Shown one piece after another: positions 17,581 through 26,169 of a stretch of DNA of 60,769 nt; position 1 is the first letter of the stretch; each line of letters begins with the position of its first letter. The notes under the pieces were generated by a model. It saw nothing but the letters and a program-made list of their open reading frames with translations, ran no database searches and was not told where the DNA came from. This DNA comes from an uncultured Clostridia bacterium. Its GTDB lineage: Bacteria; Bacillota; Clostridia; TANB77; CAG-508. Position numbers and translations under genes: made by a program. Location of the stretch: positions 1-60,769 of the forward strand of contig CANRGT010000011.1 of the NCBI GenBank assembly GCA_947630185.1. Reading direction: 5' to 3'.

Positions 17581-18897
17581 ATGATAGTACAGCTGATATT
17601 TTTAGCTATTTTAATTCTATTAAATGCCTATTTTGCTGCAACCGAAATTGCATTTATTTCTTTAAATGATGCCAAAATAGAAAAACAAGCAAAGGAAGGA
17701 AACAAAAAAGCAAATTTAATTCAAAAAATGTTAAAAAATCCAAGCAAATTTTTATCAACAATTCAAATAGGAATTACATTAGCAGGATTTTTATCAAGTG
17801 CGTTTGCATCAGATGTATTTGCTGATAAATTAGCTCCAGTTTTAGCAAATTGGATGCCATTTTTAAGTGTTTCAGTTTGGCAGGATATTTCAATAGTAAT
17901 AATTACTATAATTCTATCATTCTTCACATTAGTATTTGGAGAATTAGTTCCAAAGAGATTAGCAATGAAATACTATGAAAAAATTTCATTTGCTACAGTA
18001 GGTGTAATTAGAGGCATTTCTATTTTTACAGCACCTTTTGTAAAACTTTTAACTTTTTCAACCAATATTGTTTCTAAAATGTTTGGAGTTAGTGAGCAAG
18101 ATGAAGAAGTAGTTACAGAAGAAGAAATTAAAATGATGGTGGATCAAGGCGAAGAAAATGGTTCTATTGAAGAAACCGAAAAAGAACTTATAAATAATGT
18201 ATTTGCTCTAAATGATATTGTAGCTTCTGAAATAATGATACATCGTACTGATATGTATGCAATTGAAATCAATCAAGATTTATATGAATTATTAGATGAA
18301 ATAGATTCGTATAAATATAGCAGAATACCAGTATATGAGGAAACTATAGATGATATAAAGGGAATTTTATTCGTAAAAGATATTCTAAGGTCAGTAAGCA
18401 AAAGAGAAAATATTAGAATTAGAGATATAATGAGAGAAGCATACTTTGTGCCAGAATCAAAACCAATTGATGAGATTTTTAAAGAATTGCAAACAAATAA
18501 AATGCAAATGGCAATTGTAGTAGACGAATATGGTGGAACAGCTGGTATTTTAACTATGGAAGATATACTAGAAGAATTAGTTGGAAATATTTTTGATGAA
18601 TATGATGATGTTGAAGTAGAATATCAAAAAATAGATGATGACACATACTTATTAGAAGGAAGCATGAGCTTATATGAATTAAAAAAGATTTTAGATGTAG
18701 AGCTTCCAGAGGGAGATTATGAAACTTTATCAGGTTATATTATTGAAAAGTTAGGTAGACTTCCAGAAGAAAATGAATATCCAACTGTAGAAGATGATTA
18801 CTTAACATATCATATTGAAGAATATGAAGATAAAAGAATAAACTGGGTTAGAGTATGTAAGAAAAAACAAGAAGAGTTAGAAGATACTGAAGAATAG
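17581..18897 (+). CDS. Hemolysin C/CNNM-type transporter with CBS domains
   Basis: This 438-residue protein has an N-terminal DUF21 membrane domain with about four helices (starting LIFLAILILLNAYFAATEIA), a paired CBS domain (SRIPVYEETIDDIKGILFVKDIL, then MAIVVDEYGGTAGILTMEDILEELVG) and a C-terminal CorC_HlyC domain (residues ~350-430). The family is linked to Mg2+ or other cation export. AAGGAGAAAA precedes the ATG. It is transcribed alone. Confidence 0.92.
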   Translation: MIVQLIFLAILILLNAYFAATEIAFISLNDAKIEKQAKEGNKKANLIQKMLKNPSKFLSTIQIGITLAGFLSSAFASDVFADKLAPVLANWMPFLSVSVWQDISIVIITIILSFFTLVFGELVPKRLAMKYYEKISFATVGVIRGISIFTAPFVKLLTFSTNIVSKMFGVSEQDEEVVTEEEIKMMVDQGEENGSIEETEKELINNVFALNDIVASEIMIHRTDMYAIEINQDLYELLDEIDSYKYSRIPVYEETIDDIKGILFVKDILRSVSKRENIRIRDIMREAYFVPESKPIDEIFKELQTNKMQMAIVVDEYGGTAGILTMEDILEELVGNIFDEYDDVEVEYQKIDDDTYLLEGSMSLYELKKILDVELPEGDYETLSGYIIEKLGRLPEENEYPTVEDDYLTYHIEEYEDKRINWVRVCKKKQEELEDTEE

Positions 18898-18989
18898 ATA
18901 AAAAAAGTTATGAATAAGCTAAAGAAAATATTTAAATTTATGAAATTATTATGTTTGTAATATCATAGAAATTGAAAAGAGGTAGGAAT

Positions 18990-20750
18990 ATGAAGAAAAA
19001 AATTGTATGGATTATTTTAGCTGTTATTTTATTAGTAGCAATAGCTGTAACATCTATAATTATGATTAATGAATCAAAATTTCAATATTCAGTAGAAGAA
19101 ATAAAAGAATATAATTATTTTGTACTTATAAAAGATAAAAAATATGGTGTAATTGATAAATATGCTAATGTAGTTATAGAACCAAATTATATAGCAGTAC
19201 AAATTCCTAATCCATCAAAACCAGTATTTATTTGCATAAATTCCTACAATCAAGAAACTAAAGATTATGAAAGTGTAGTATATAATGATAAACAAGAAGT
19301 GCTTTTAGAAAATTATAAAAATGTGCAAGCAATTCCACTTCAAACAAATATAGAAACAAACCCATATGAAAAGAGTGTTCTAACATATAAAGAAGATGGA
19401 AAATATGGAATTGTTACTTTAGAAGGTAAAAAAGTTACAAATGCAATTTATGATGAAATAAGCAGTATAAATTATAAAGAGGGAACCTTCTTAGTAAAAC
19501 AGGATGACAAAGTTGGCGTTGTTAATATGAAAGGAACAGTTCTTATAAATACAGAATACGAAACTATAACTTCTGATAATTATTATAATGAAGCTACAAA
19601 AAATAAAACGACTGGTTTTATAGTAAGTAAGAAAACAGAAGATGGATATCGTTATGGTTATATAAATTATCGTGGAAAAGTTATATTAAATCCAGAATAT
19701 ACAGAGCTTGAAAGAGTAACACAAATACCAAGTGAAGAAGATATTTATTTTATAGCCTTCAAAGATGGACAAGCAGGTCTTTTAAAGAATAATGAAGTTA
19801 TTTTAAATTATGAATATGAAGATTTTGAGTATAATGCACAAAATAATATTTTTATTGTGCAAAGAAATGGAAAAAAAGGTGTTGTAACTGATAAAGGTGA
19901 GATTACAATACGTCCTGAGTATGATAATATTTTGTTTGGAGGAATGTACTTAAATGCAGTAAGAGGAGATGAAACTTTTATATTTGATGCAAAAGGAATT
20001 AGAATACAAACAGAAAATGTTAGTATGACAGAAACTGATAATCCAAACTATTATATTGCAATAGATAAAAATGATACTTACAAATTAGTTGATGCAACTG
20101 GTAGAACATTGTTAGATGATAATTATACCTATATAGAAGATTTGCCTGGAAATTATTTTATTGTTGCACGCGATGGCAAAAATGGAATTATAGATAATTA
20201 TGGAAATGTTGTTGTAGAATTAAAATATACTAGTATTTTCAGATTTAACGATACAAATTTACTTCAAGCAGAAATATCAGAAACAAAAACTATAGAGCTA
20301 TATAATATGCAAATGCAAAAAGTAGCTAGTATGGATGGAGCATCTATTACTCAATATAAAAAATCTGATGCAATTACACAAGAATATATTATGTTAGCAT
20401 CTGCAAATAACCTTGAGTATTATGATGTAGAAGGAAATTTATTAGATCCAAAAAATATTTTCCCATCAAATCAGGTATTAGCTAAAAAAATAGGAGATAA
20501 ATGGGGATTTGTAGATAGAACAGGAAATGAAGTGGTAGCTGGAATATATGATATGGTTACAGACTTAAATGAATATGGATATGCAGGAATACAAAAGGAT
20601 GGAAAATGGGGAGTAGTAGATAAAATGGGAACTGTTATACAAGAACCAGTATATGAGTTAGAATGGCTACAACCAAGTTTCTTAGGAAAATATTATCGTA
20701 TAAATGCTTGGTATAATGAAGCAAGGTACAGCGATGAGATTGCAGAATAA
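18990..20750 (+). CDS. Membrane-anchored WG-repeat protein
   Basis: This 586-residue protein begins with a hydrophobic helix (residues 4-24), then carries many WG repeats, seen as units such as KYGVIDKYANVVIEPNY, KVGVVNMKGTVLINTEYE and KWGVVDKMGTVIQEPVYE. The repeats form a beta-rich structure, so most of the protein is probably outside the membrane. The start at 18990 follows AGAGGTAGGA. Family function is not known; it may bind protein or wall. Confidence 0.88.
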   Translation: MKKKIVWIILAVILLVAIAVTSIIMINESKFQYSVEEIKEYNYFVLIKDKKYGVIDKYANVVIEPNYIAVQIPNPSKPVFICINSYNQETKDYESVVYNDKQEVLLENYKNVQAIPLQTNIETNPYEKSVLTYKEDGKYGIVTLEGKKVTNAIYDEISSINYKEGTFLVKQDDKVGVVNMKGTVLINTEYETITSDNYYNEATKNKTTGFIVSKKTEDGYRYGYINYRGKVILNPEYTELERVTQIPSEEDIYFIAFKDGQAGLLKNNEVILNYEYEDFEYNAQNNIFIVQRNGKKGVVTDKGEITIRPEYDNILFGGMYLNAVRGDETFIFDAKGIRIQTENVSMTETDNPNYYIAIDKNDTYKLVDATGRTLLDDNYTYIEDLPGNYFIVARDGKNGIIDNYGNVVVELKYTSIFRFNDTNLLQAEISETKTIELYNMQMQKVASMDGASITQYKKSDAITQEYIMLASANNLEYYDVEGNLLDPKNIFPSNQVLAKKIGDKWGFVDRTGNEVVAGIYDMVTDLNEYGYAGIQKDGKWGVVDKMGTVIQEPVYELEWLQPSFLGKYYRINAWYNEARYSDEIAE

Positions 20751-20788
20751 TCTCTACACTAAATATCATAAATGAAAGGAACAAAATA

Positions 20789-22036
20789 ATGTATAAGCAA
20801 TTTGGAATAAGCGATGAAGTAATAAAAATGGCTAAAATAGCAGAAGAACAAGTACAAGATGTATTTAATAAAATAGATGAAGTATGTGAATATAATAGTT
20901 TAAAAGTATTAAATGCTTTCCAAAAATATCATGTTTCAGATATTCATTTTAATAGCACAACAGGATATGGCTATAGTGATATAGGAAGAGATACTATAGA
21001 ACAAGTATATTCAGAGATTTTACATACAGAAGATAGTTTAGTAAGAAGTCAATTTATTTCTGGAACTCATGCTTTAACAGTAGCACTATTTGCATTCTTA
21101 AGGCCAGGAGATACTTTACTTAGCATATGTGGAAAGCCTTATGATACTTTAGATGAAGTAATAGGAATTGTGGATAACCCAAGCTCATTAAAAGCACATC
21201 AAGTAAAATATGAGCAAATAGATTTAATAAATGAAGATTTTGATTATGAAAAAATCAGAGAAAGAGTTTCACAAAAAAATGTTAAGCTTATTGAAATACA
21301 GCGTTCTAGAGGGTATAGCTTAAGAGATAGTATTGCTTTAGACAAGATGGAAAAAGTAATAAAAACAATTAGACAAGTAAACCAAGAAGTAATTCTTATG
21401 GTAGATAATTGTTATGGCGAAATGGTAGACACCATAGAGCCAACAGATGTAGGTGCAGATGTAATAGTAGGTTCTTTAATTAAAAATTTAGGTGGTGGAA
21501 TTGCACCAAATGGAGCATATATAGCTGGAAAAAAAGAATTAGTAAAACTAGCTGCAGAAAGATTAACTTCACCTGGAATAGGAAAAGAGGAAGGCCCTAC
21601 ATTAGGAATAAATAAGCAGTTTTTGCAAGGATTATTCTTTGCACCAAGTGTTGTTGCAAGTAGTTTAAAAACGGCTGTTTTTGCAAGTAAATTATTAGAA
21701 AATTTAGGCTATGAAACAAAGCCAAAATATGACCAAAAAAGAAGTGACATAGTTCAAACTATTATATTCCATGACAGAGAAAAACTAATTAAATTTTGTC
21801 AAGGAATTCAAATGGGTTCTCCAATTGATAGTAACTCAATTCCTGAACCTTCAGATATGCCTGGCTATACAGATCAAGTAATTATGGCAGCAGGAGCATT
21901 TACACAGGGTTCTTCAATAGAACTTTCTTGTGATGCACCTTTAAGAGAACCATATGTTGCATTTTTGCAAGGTGGTTTAACTTATGAATATGGAAAATTA
22001 GGTGTATTAAAAGCGGTAGAATTAATTACGAAATAA
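20789..22036 (+). CDS. PLP-dependent methionine gamma-lyase family protein
   Basis: This 415-residue protein belongs to the Met_gamma_lyase / 'aluminium resistance' family (YnbB-like). Typical blocks are QFISGTHALTVALFAFLRPGD, MVDNCYGEMVD with the PLP aspartate, and VGSLIKNLGGGIAPNGAYIAG with the likely PLP lysine. AAGGAAC lies before the ATG. The real substrate is not known; a role in sulfur amino acid breakdown is likely. Confidence 0.88.
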   Translation: MYKQFGISDEVIKMAKIAEEQVQDVFNKIDEVCEYNSLKVLNAFQKYHVSDIHFNSTTGYGYSDIGRDTIEQVYSEILHTEDSLVRSQFISGTHALTVALFAFLRPGDTLLSICGKPYDTLDEVIGIVDNPSSLKAHQVKYEQIDLINEDFDYEKIRERVSQKNVKLIEIQRSRGYSLRDSIALDKMEKVIKTIRQVNQEVILMVDNCYGEMVDTIEPTDVGADVIVGSLIKNLGGGIAPNGAYIAGKKELVKLAAERLTSPGIGKEEGPTLGINKQFLQGLFFAPSVVASSLKTAVFASKLLENLGYETKPKYDQKRSDIVQTIIFHDREKLIKFCQGIQMGSPIDSNSIPEPSDMPGYTDQVIMAAGAFTQGSSIELSCDAPLREPYVAFLQGGLTYEYGKLGVLKAVELITK

Positions 22037-22120
22037 TATTAATTATATGTATTAAAGATGAGACATATCAAAATTTATTTTTATTACTAGTTTTAAGTTT
22101 TATAAATAAGAAAGGAAAAG

Positions 22121-22147
22121 GGTGTTAGCTAAATAAAAACTAACACC
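22121..22147 (+). promoter_or_regulatory. Hairpin directly before the BaiN-like gene
   Basis: GGTGTTAG (22121-22128) pairs with CTAACACC (22140-22147), ending 13 bp before the ATG at 22161. No T run follows the hairpin, and no clear ribosome-binding site lies between it and the ATG. It may control translation or end the upstream transcript weakly. Confidence 0.5.
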
Positions 22148-22160
22148 TAATATTTTAAAA

Positions 22161-23582
22161 ATGAGGGTAGTTGTAATAGGTGGTGGACCTGCTGGAATAA
22201 TGGCAGGACTGCATGCAAGTAAACTAGGAGATGAAGTAATTTTATTAGAAAAAATGGAATCACTTGGTAAGAAATTACTTATTACAGGAAAAGGTAGATG
22301 TAATATTACAAGTTCCATTCCAATAGATGAGTTTATTCAAAATGTGCCAGGAAATGGCATGTTTCTTTATAGTAGTTTTTCTAAATTTACCAATGAAGAT
22401 ATTATCAAACTTTTGAAAAGTGAAGGATTAGAAGTTAAAGAGGAAAGAGGACATAGAATTTTTCCAGTAACAGATAATGCAAAAGATGTATTAAATGTGT
22501 TTTTAAAATTGTTAAAAAAAGCAAATGTACAAGTTATAACATCTGCAAATGTAAAAAATATAGTAGTAGAAAAAAACGAAAGTTCTGATTTGCCAGTAGT
22601 TTTAGGAGTACAGGTTGAAAATTTAGGAATACGTGATGAAAATTTAGGAATATGTGATGAAAATTTAGGAGTGTATGATGAAAATTTAGGAGTACATGTT
22701 GAAAAAAAGAATAAAGCTGAACAAAATTTAGAAAATATGAAAACTAATAAATGTGAACCTAAATTACAATTTATAAAAGCAGATAAAGTTATTTTGGCAA
22801 CCGGTGGAAAAAGTTATTCAGTAACAGGCTCAACTGGAGATGGTTATGTTTTAGCTAAAAAATTAGGACATACAATAACTGAAATTAAGCCATCTTTGGT
22901 TCCTTTAGTAGCTAGTAAAAAATCAATAAATATATGTAAAAGTCTTCAGGGCTTGAGTTTAAGAAACGTTAAAATTAAATTAATAGATAATTTAAAAAAT
23001 AAAGTAATATATGAAGATTTTGGTGAAATGTTGTTTACTCATTGGGGTGTTTCAGGTCCTACAATATTAAGTAGTTCTGCACATTTACTTAGATATAAAA
23101 ATGTGGAAACCTTATTAAAGGAAGGTAATATAATTCTTAAAATAGATTTAAAACCAGCACTATCTGAAGAAAAGTTAGAAGAAAGAATTTTAAGGGATTT
23201 TGAAAAAGAAAAGAATAAAGAATTTAAGAATAGTTTAGATGAACTATTGCCTAAGAAAATGATAGAACCAATGATAAAACTAACAGGGATTGAAGAAACT
23301 AAAAAGGTTAATTCAATTACTAAACAAGAAAGAGAAAAATTATTGAATTTACTTAAGAATTTTGAAATAACAATAGAAGGATTTAGACCAATAGAAGAAG
23401 CAATTATCACTTCAGGAGGAGTTTCTATAAAAGAAATAAATCCAAAAACAATGGAATCAAAATTAGTAGAAGGATTGTACTTTGCAGGAGAAATTATAGA
23501 TGTAGATGCATATACAGGTGGATTTAATCTTCAAATTGCATATTCTACCGGTTATGTGGCAGGAGGACACAAGGAAGATTAA
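22161..23582 (+). CDS. BaiN/HI0933-like FAD-dependent oxidoreductase
   Basis: This 473-residue protein starts with a dinucleotide-binding motif (VVVIGGGPAGIMAGLHAS) and has the family blocks GKGRCNITS, ATGGKSYSVTGSTGDGYVLAK, FTHWGVSGPTILSSS and AYTGGFNLQIAYSTGYVAGG. The family binds FAD and NAD(P)H; some members act in bile acid dehydroxylation, but most are uncharacterised. Residues ~152-180 are a repeated insert of DENLGI-type units not expected in the family; it lies in a surface region between two Rossmann parts. The frame stays open through it. Confidence 0.88.
   Translation: MRVVVIGGGPAGIMAGLHASKLGDEVILLEKMESLGKKLLITGKGRCNITSSIPIDEFIQNVPGNGMFLYSSFSKFTNEDIIKLLKSEGLEVKEERGHRIFPVTDNAKDVLNVFLKLLKKANVQVITSANVKNIVVEKNESSDLPVVLGVQVENLGIRDENLGICDENLGVYDENLGVHVEKKNKAEQNLENMKTNKCEPKLQFIKADKVILATGGKSYSVTGSTGDGYVLAKKLGHTITEIKPSLVPLVASKKSINICKSLQGLSLRNVKIKLIDNLKNKVIYEDFGEMLFTHWGVSGPTILSSSAHLLRYKNVETLLKEGNIILKIDLKPALSEEKLEERILRDFEKEKNKEFKNSLDELLPKKMIEPMIKLTGIEETKKVNSITKQEREKLLNLLKNFEITIEGFRPIEEAIITSGGVSIKEINPKTMESKLVEGLYFAGEIIDVDAYTGGFNLQIAYSTGYVAGGHKED
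22614..22697 (+). repeat. Four tandem 21-bp repeats inside the BaiN-like gene
   Basis: Four units of 21 bp at 22614, 22635, 22656 and 22677 share the core GATGAAAATTTAGGA and encode VENLGIR, DENLGIC, DENLGVY and DENLGVH. The TTTAGGAGTACAG just before looks like the seed unit. The unit is a multiple of three, so copy changes would alter length but not frame. Confidence 0.9.
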
Positions 23583-23688
23583 TATACAAATGTTATTAAA
23601 AAGGACATGAAGAGTATTAATAAACCTTACAACAAAAAAATTACTTTCACATAGATTTATGATAAGTTTAAAAGAGGGGTATATAAAT

Positions 23689-24306
23689 TTGAGAACTATT
23701 AAAGAGGATGTAACAGCACAAATTGTAGAAAAAAAATCTAAATTCATAGCAAATATTTTTTATGTGAGTTCAGAAGAAGAAGCACAGCAAAAGTTATTAA
23801 TGGTAAGAAAACAGTATCATGATGCTAGGCATAATTGTTATGCTTATCGCATTCAAAAAAATGAAGAAACTATAGAGAAGTCAAGTGATGATGGTGAACC
23901 ATCTGGTACTGCTGGTGCACCCATGTTAAATTTATTAGTAAAAGAAGAAATGATAAATATTTTAGTAGTTGTAACAAGATATTTTGGAGGTATACTTTTA
24001 GGGACAGGAGGTTTAGTAAGAGCATATACAGAAGCTACTAAAGAGGCTTTGCAAAATGCAATAATTGTTTCAGAAGAACCAGGTTTAGAATTAAAAGTGA
24101 TATTACCATATCAAGATTTTGAAAGATTTAAGTATTATTGTCAAACTAACGAAATAAATATCATAGAAAGTAGCTTTTCAAATGAAGTATGTTGTATTAT
24201 AGAAATTTCATTATACGAAAAAAGAAAAATAATAGATGAAATAGAAGAAAAACAATTTAATATACAAAATTTGGAAATTGTAAAAGAAAAAAATATTAGA
24301 AAATAA
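23689..24306 (+). CDS. YigZ/IMPACT family protein
   Basis: This protein of 205 residues has the YigZ signature region: KKSKFIANIF, YHDARHNCYAYRI, SSDDGEPSGTAGAP and VVVTRYFGGILLGTGGLVRAY. The TTG start at 23689 is preferred because AGAGGGGT lies 8 bp before it and the family normally starts at this point; the ATG at 23659 has no such site. The family is widespread, with a suggested link to translation; the exact role is open. Confidence 0.88.
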   Translation: MRTIKEDVTAQIVEKKSKFIANIFYVSSEEEAQQKLLMVRKQYHDARHNCYAYRIQKNEETIEKSSDDGEPSGTAGAPMLNLLVKEEMINILVVVTRYFGGILLGTGGLVRAYTEATKEALQNAIIVSEEPGLELKVILPYQDFERFKYYCQTNEINIIESSFSNEVCCIIEISLYEKRKIIDEIEEKQFNIQNLEIVKEKNIRK

Positions 24307-24381
24307 TAAAAAAATAACACACAAAAACAGCTAAAAATAAACAAAAACACAAAAATATGGAAAAAAATTCCAAAAAAGTCC

Positions 24382-24410
24382 TTGCAAAAACCACCAAAGC
24401 GTAATATAAT
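24382..24410 (+). promoter_or_regulatory. spo0A promoter
   Basis: TTGCAA (24382-24387) and TATAAT (24405-24410) lie 17 bp apart, a strong SigA-type promoter 54 bp before the likely start codon. Confidence 0.7.
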
Positions 24411-24463
24411 TTGAAAAGTAAAATGTAAAAAATTTACAATTTTTTTGAAAGGTGGGTAAAAAA

Positions 24464-25283
24464 GTGAACGAAAAGATCACAGTGTTAGTAGCAGATGATA
24501 ATGCTGATTTTACGACAACATTATCTAATTATTTACAGAAGGAGGAGAAAATAGAGATTGTAGGAATTGCAAGAGATGGAAATGAAGCAGTAGAAATGGC
24601 AATAGAATTAAAACCAGATATTTTATTATTAGATATTATTATGCCACACTTAGATGGCTTAGGAGTATTAGAAAAATTAAATGAAGAAGAAATGGAAAAA
24701 AGACCATTATGTATTATTCTATCAGCAGTAGGTCAAGATAAAATTACACAAAAAGCGATTTCTTTAGGAGCACAATATTATATAGTAAAACCATTTGATA
24801 TAAATGTGCTAATAAAAAGAATGAAGGAACTAAAAAATTATCAACCAGGTCAATTCAAAGGTGGACTTATGAGTAGAGAAATTAAAACACAATACATAGA
24901 TATTTCTCCAGATAAAAAGAAAAATCAAGAAAACTTAGAAGCATTAGTAACTAATGTAATTCATGAAGTGGGTGTTCCAGCTCATATTAAAGGCTATCAA
25001 TATTTAAGAGAAGCTATAATGATGGTTATTAAAGATACAGAAGTAATAAACCAAATCACGAAACAGCTATATCCTAATATTGCCGGAAAATATAGTACAA
25101 CACCATCAAGAGTAGAAAGAGCTATTCGTCACGCAATAGAAGTAGCATGGCGGAAGAGGAGAGCAAGAAACAGTAGAAAATATATTTGGATATACAGTAT
25201 CAGCAGCTAAAGGAAAGCCTACGAACTCAGAATTTATAGCAATGATAGCAGATAAGTTAAGGCTTGAACTAAAAAGTGCTTAA
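24464..25283 (+). CDS. spo0A: Sporulation master regulator Spo0A, needing a +1 shift at CGG
   Basis: Spo0A is the response regulator that starts sporulation. The receiver domain has VLVADDN, the phospho-Asp in [13 protein letters not shown] and the Lys in YIVKPFD. The DNA-binding domain begins near residue 150 and has [18 protein letters not shown]. At this point the frame meets CGG (25151-25153) and would end 20 unrelated residues later. Skipping the C at 25151 gives [16 protein letters not shown] and later [18 protein letters not shown], the conserved Spo0A end, with a stop at 25281-25283. The shifted protein is about 272 residues, the normal family length. GTG at 24464 is favoured by AAAGGTGG; GTG 24452 is an alternative. 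Without the shift the product keeps the recognition helix but loses the last helices. Confidence 0.95.
25151..25153 (+). other. CGG shift site in spo0A
   Basis: The in-frame triplet is CGG directly after the TGG of AIEVAW. Dropping the C yields GGA (Gly) and the conserved frame. In other Spo0A proteins this residue is small (Ser, Asn or Gly). Confidence 0.85.
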
Positions 25284-25310
25284 TATATAGTGAAATATTA
25301 AAAATAAAAG

Positions 25311-25353
25311 GAGATGTTAAAAAGTATTATTTTTTTAGCATCTTCTATTTTTT
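25311..25353 (+). terminator. Terminator after spo0A
   Basis: AGATGTTAAAAA pairs with TTTTTTAGCATCT, followed by CTATTTTTT. It lies after the shifted-frame stop and not the early one, in keeping with a full-length spo0A. Confidence 0.7.
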
Positions 25354-25355
25354 AA

Positions 25356-25459
25356 TTGACATAATACAAAAAAGGTTATATAATAGTACCATGAATTGGT
25401 TAAAAAAGTTCCTCTCCAAGATTTCTTTAACTGATTCAAATAAAATTTAGGAGGCAACT
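25356..25459 (+). promoter_or_regulatory. Perfect consensus promoter and 75-nt leader of the CGG-containing gene 25460
   Basis: TTGACA (25356-25361), 17 bp, TATAAT (25379-25384): an exact SigA consensus. In the leader, GTTAAA and TTTAAC near 25399 and 25427 can pair, and an AGTTCCTC stretch between them is nearly complementary to the ribosome-binding region GAGGCAACT at 25451-25459. Strong transcription with possible translational control is suggested. Confidence 0.65.
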
Positions 25460-25873
25460 ATGGAAAGACAAGAACTTATAAATCATGTTCGTTCTGAAGT
25501 CAAACGGCTTACAGAGCTGGGAATTCTTAAGTTAAGACAGGATAGAAACTTATCTGAGCTTGAGAAAATTTCCGAGAGCATTGATTATAGTCCGTTTAAG
25601 GACAATCCTGAACCGAAGTTCAGTGTCGAGGAACTGCAGGTAAAAGGTGAAGCTGAGTGGGTAGCCTTAAGCTTTTACAGATGGGGAAACCCATATGTTA
25701 AGCAGGGTAAGTTCTACCAAAAGTGGAGCCAAACTGTATATTACCTCGCAAATGAAGCAGGAAGAGCAGGAAGAGAAATCGCAGAAGTCGAAAACTGTAA
25801 GAGCCTTAGCAAATACTATGGCCACACAACGCTCGAGGAATTCTGCGGAATGGTTCCCATGATAACGGAATAA
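25460..25873 (+). CDS. Unknown 137-residue protein, atypical composition, CGG read as Arg
   Basis: I do not recognise this protein. It is soluble, rich in Glu, Lys and aromatic residues in the middle (WVALSFYRWGNPYV, KWSQTVYYLANEAGRAGREI), with no signal or membrane helix. AGGAGG precedes the ATG. Codon choice is clearly different from its neighbours: CTG, CTC, CAG, GTC, AAG and GAG are common. Codon 16 (25505-25507) is CGG read in frame as Arg; skipping its C would reach a stop ten codons later. It has its own consensus promoter and terminator, and follows spo0A. It is probably acquired, or expressed under special translation conditions. Confidence 0.75.
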   Translation: MERQELINHVRSEVKRLTELGILKLRQDRNLSELEKISESIDYSPFKDNPEPKFSVEELQVKGEAEWVALSFYRWGNPYVKQGKFYQKWSQTVYYLANEAGRAGREIAEVENCKSLSKYYGHTTLEEFCGMVPMITE

Positions 25874-25925
25874 CCGTAAGGTTAAGAAACAATTGAATGA
25901 AGATTAAAACATTGGGGAGGATGCA

Positions 25926-25960
25926 AAGCCGGTGGTATATTTACCATCGGTTTTGTTTTT
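25926..25960 (+). terminator. Terminator after gene 25460
   Basis: CCGGTGGTA pairs with TACCATCGG and is followed by TTTTGTTTTT. Confidence 0.85.
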
Positions 25961-25973
25961 AGTCATATTAAAA

Positions 25974-26066
25974 TACTGACTAATCAAAGTTGTAACTATT
26001 AAAATATTGACTAATCAAAGTTGTAACTATTAAATTATTGACTAATTAAAGTTGTAACTATATAAT
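25974..26066 (+). repeat. Three tandem 31-bp units, each built like a promoter, before nrdD
   Basis: Units start at 25974, 26005 and 26036. Each contains a -35-like box (CTGACT, TTGACT, TTGACT), 17 bp, and a -10-like box (TTAAAA, TTAAAT, TATAAT). Only the last has a good -10 (26061-26066). The shared AAAGTTGTAACTAT core could also be a repeated operator. It drives nrdD about 100 bp downstream. Confidence 0.85.
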
Positions 26067-26169
26067 AAAGAAAAGTAAAACATAAAAATTAAAAGTTTAA
26101 GTATAATAAAATTTATAAAAATAAGGTATTAAAAATATAATTGGAGACTAGCGAAAGGAATGGTAAAAT

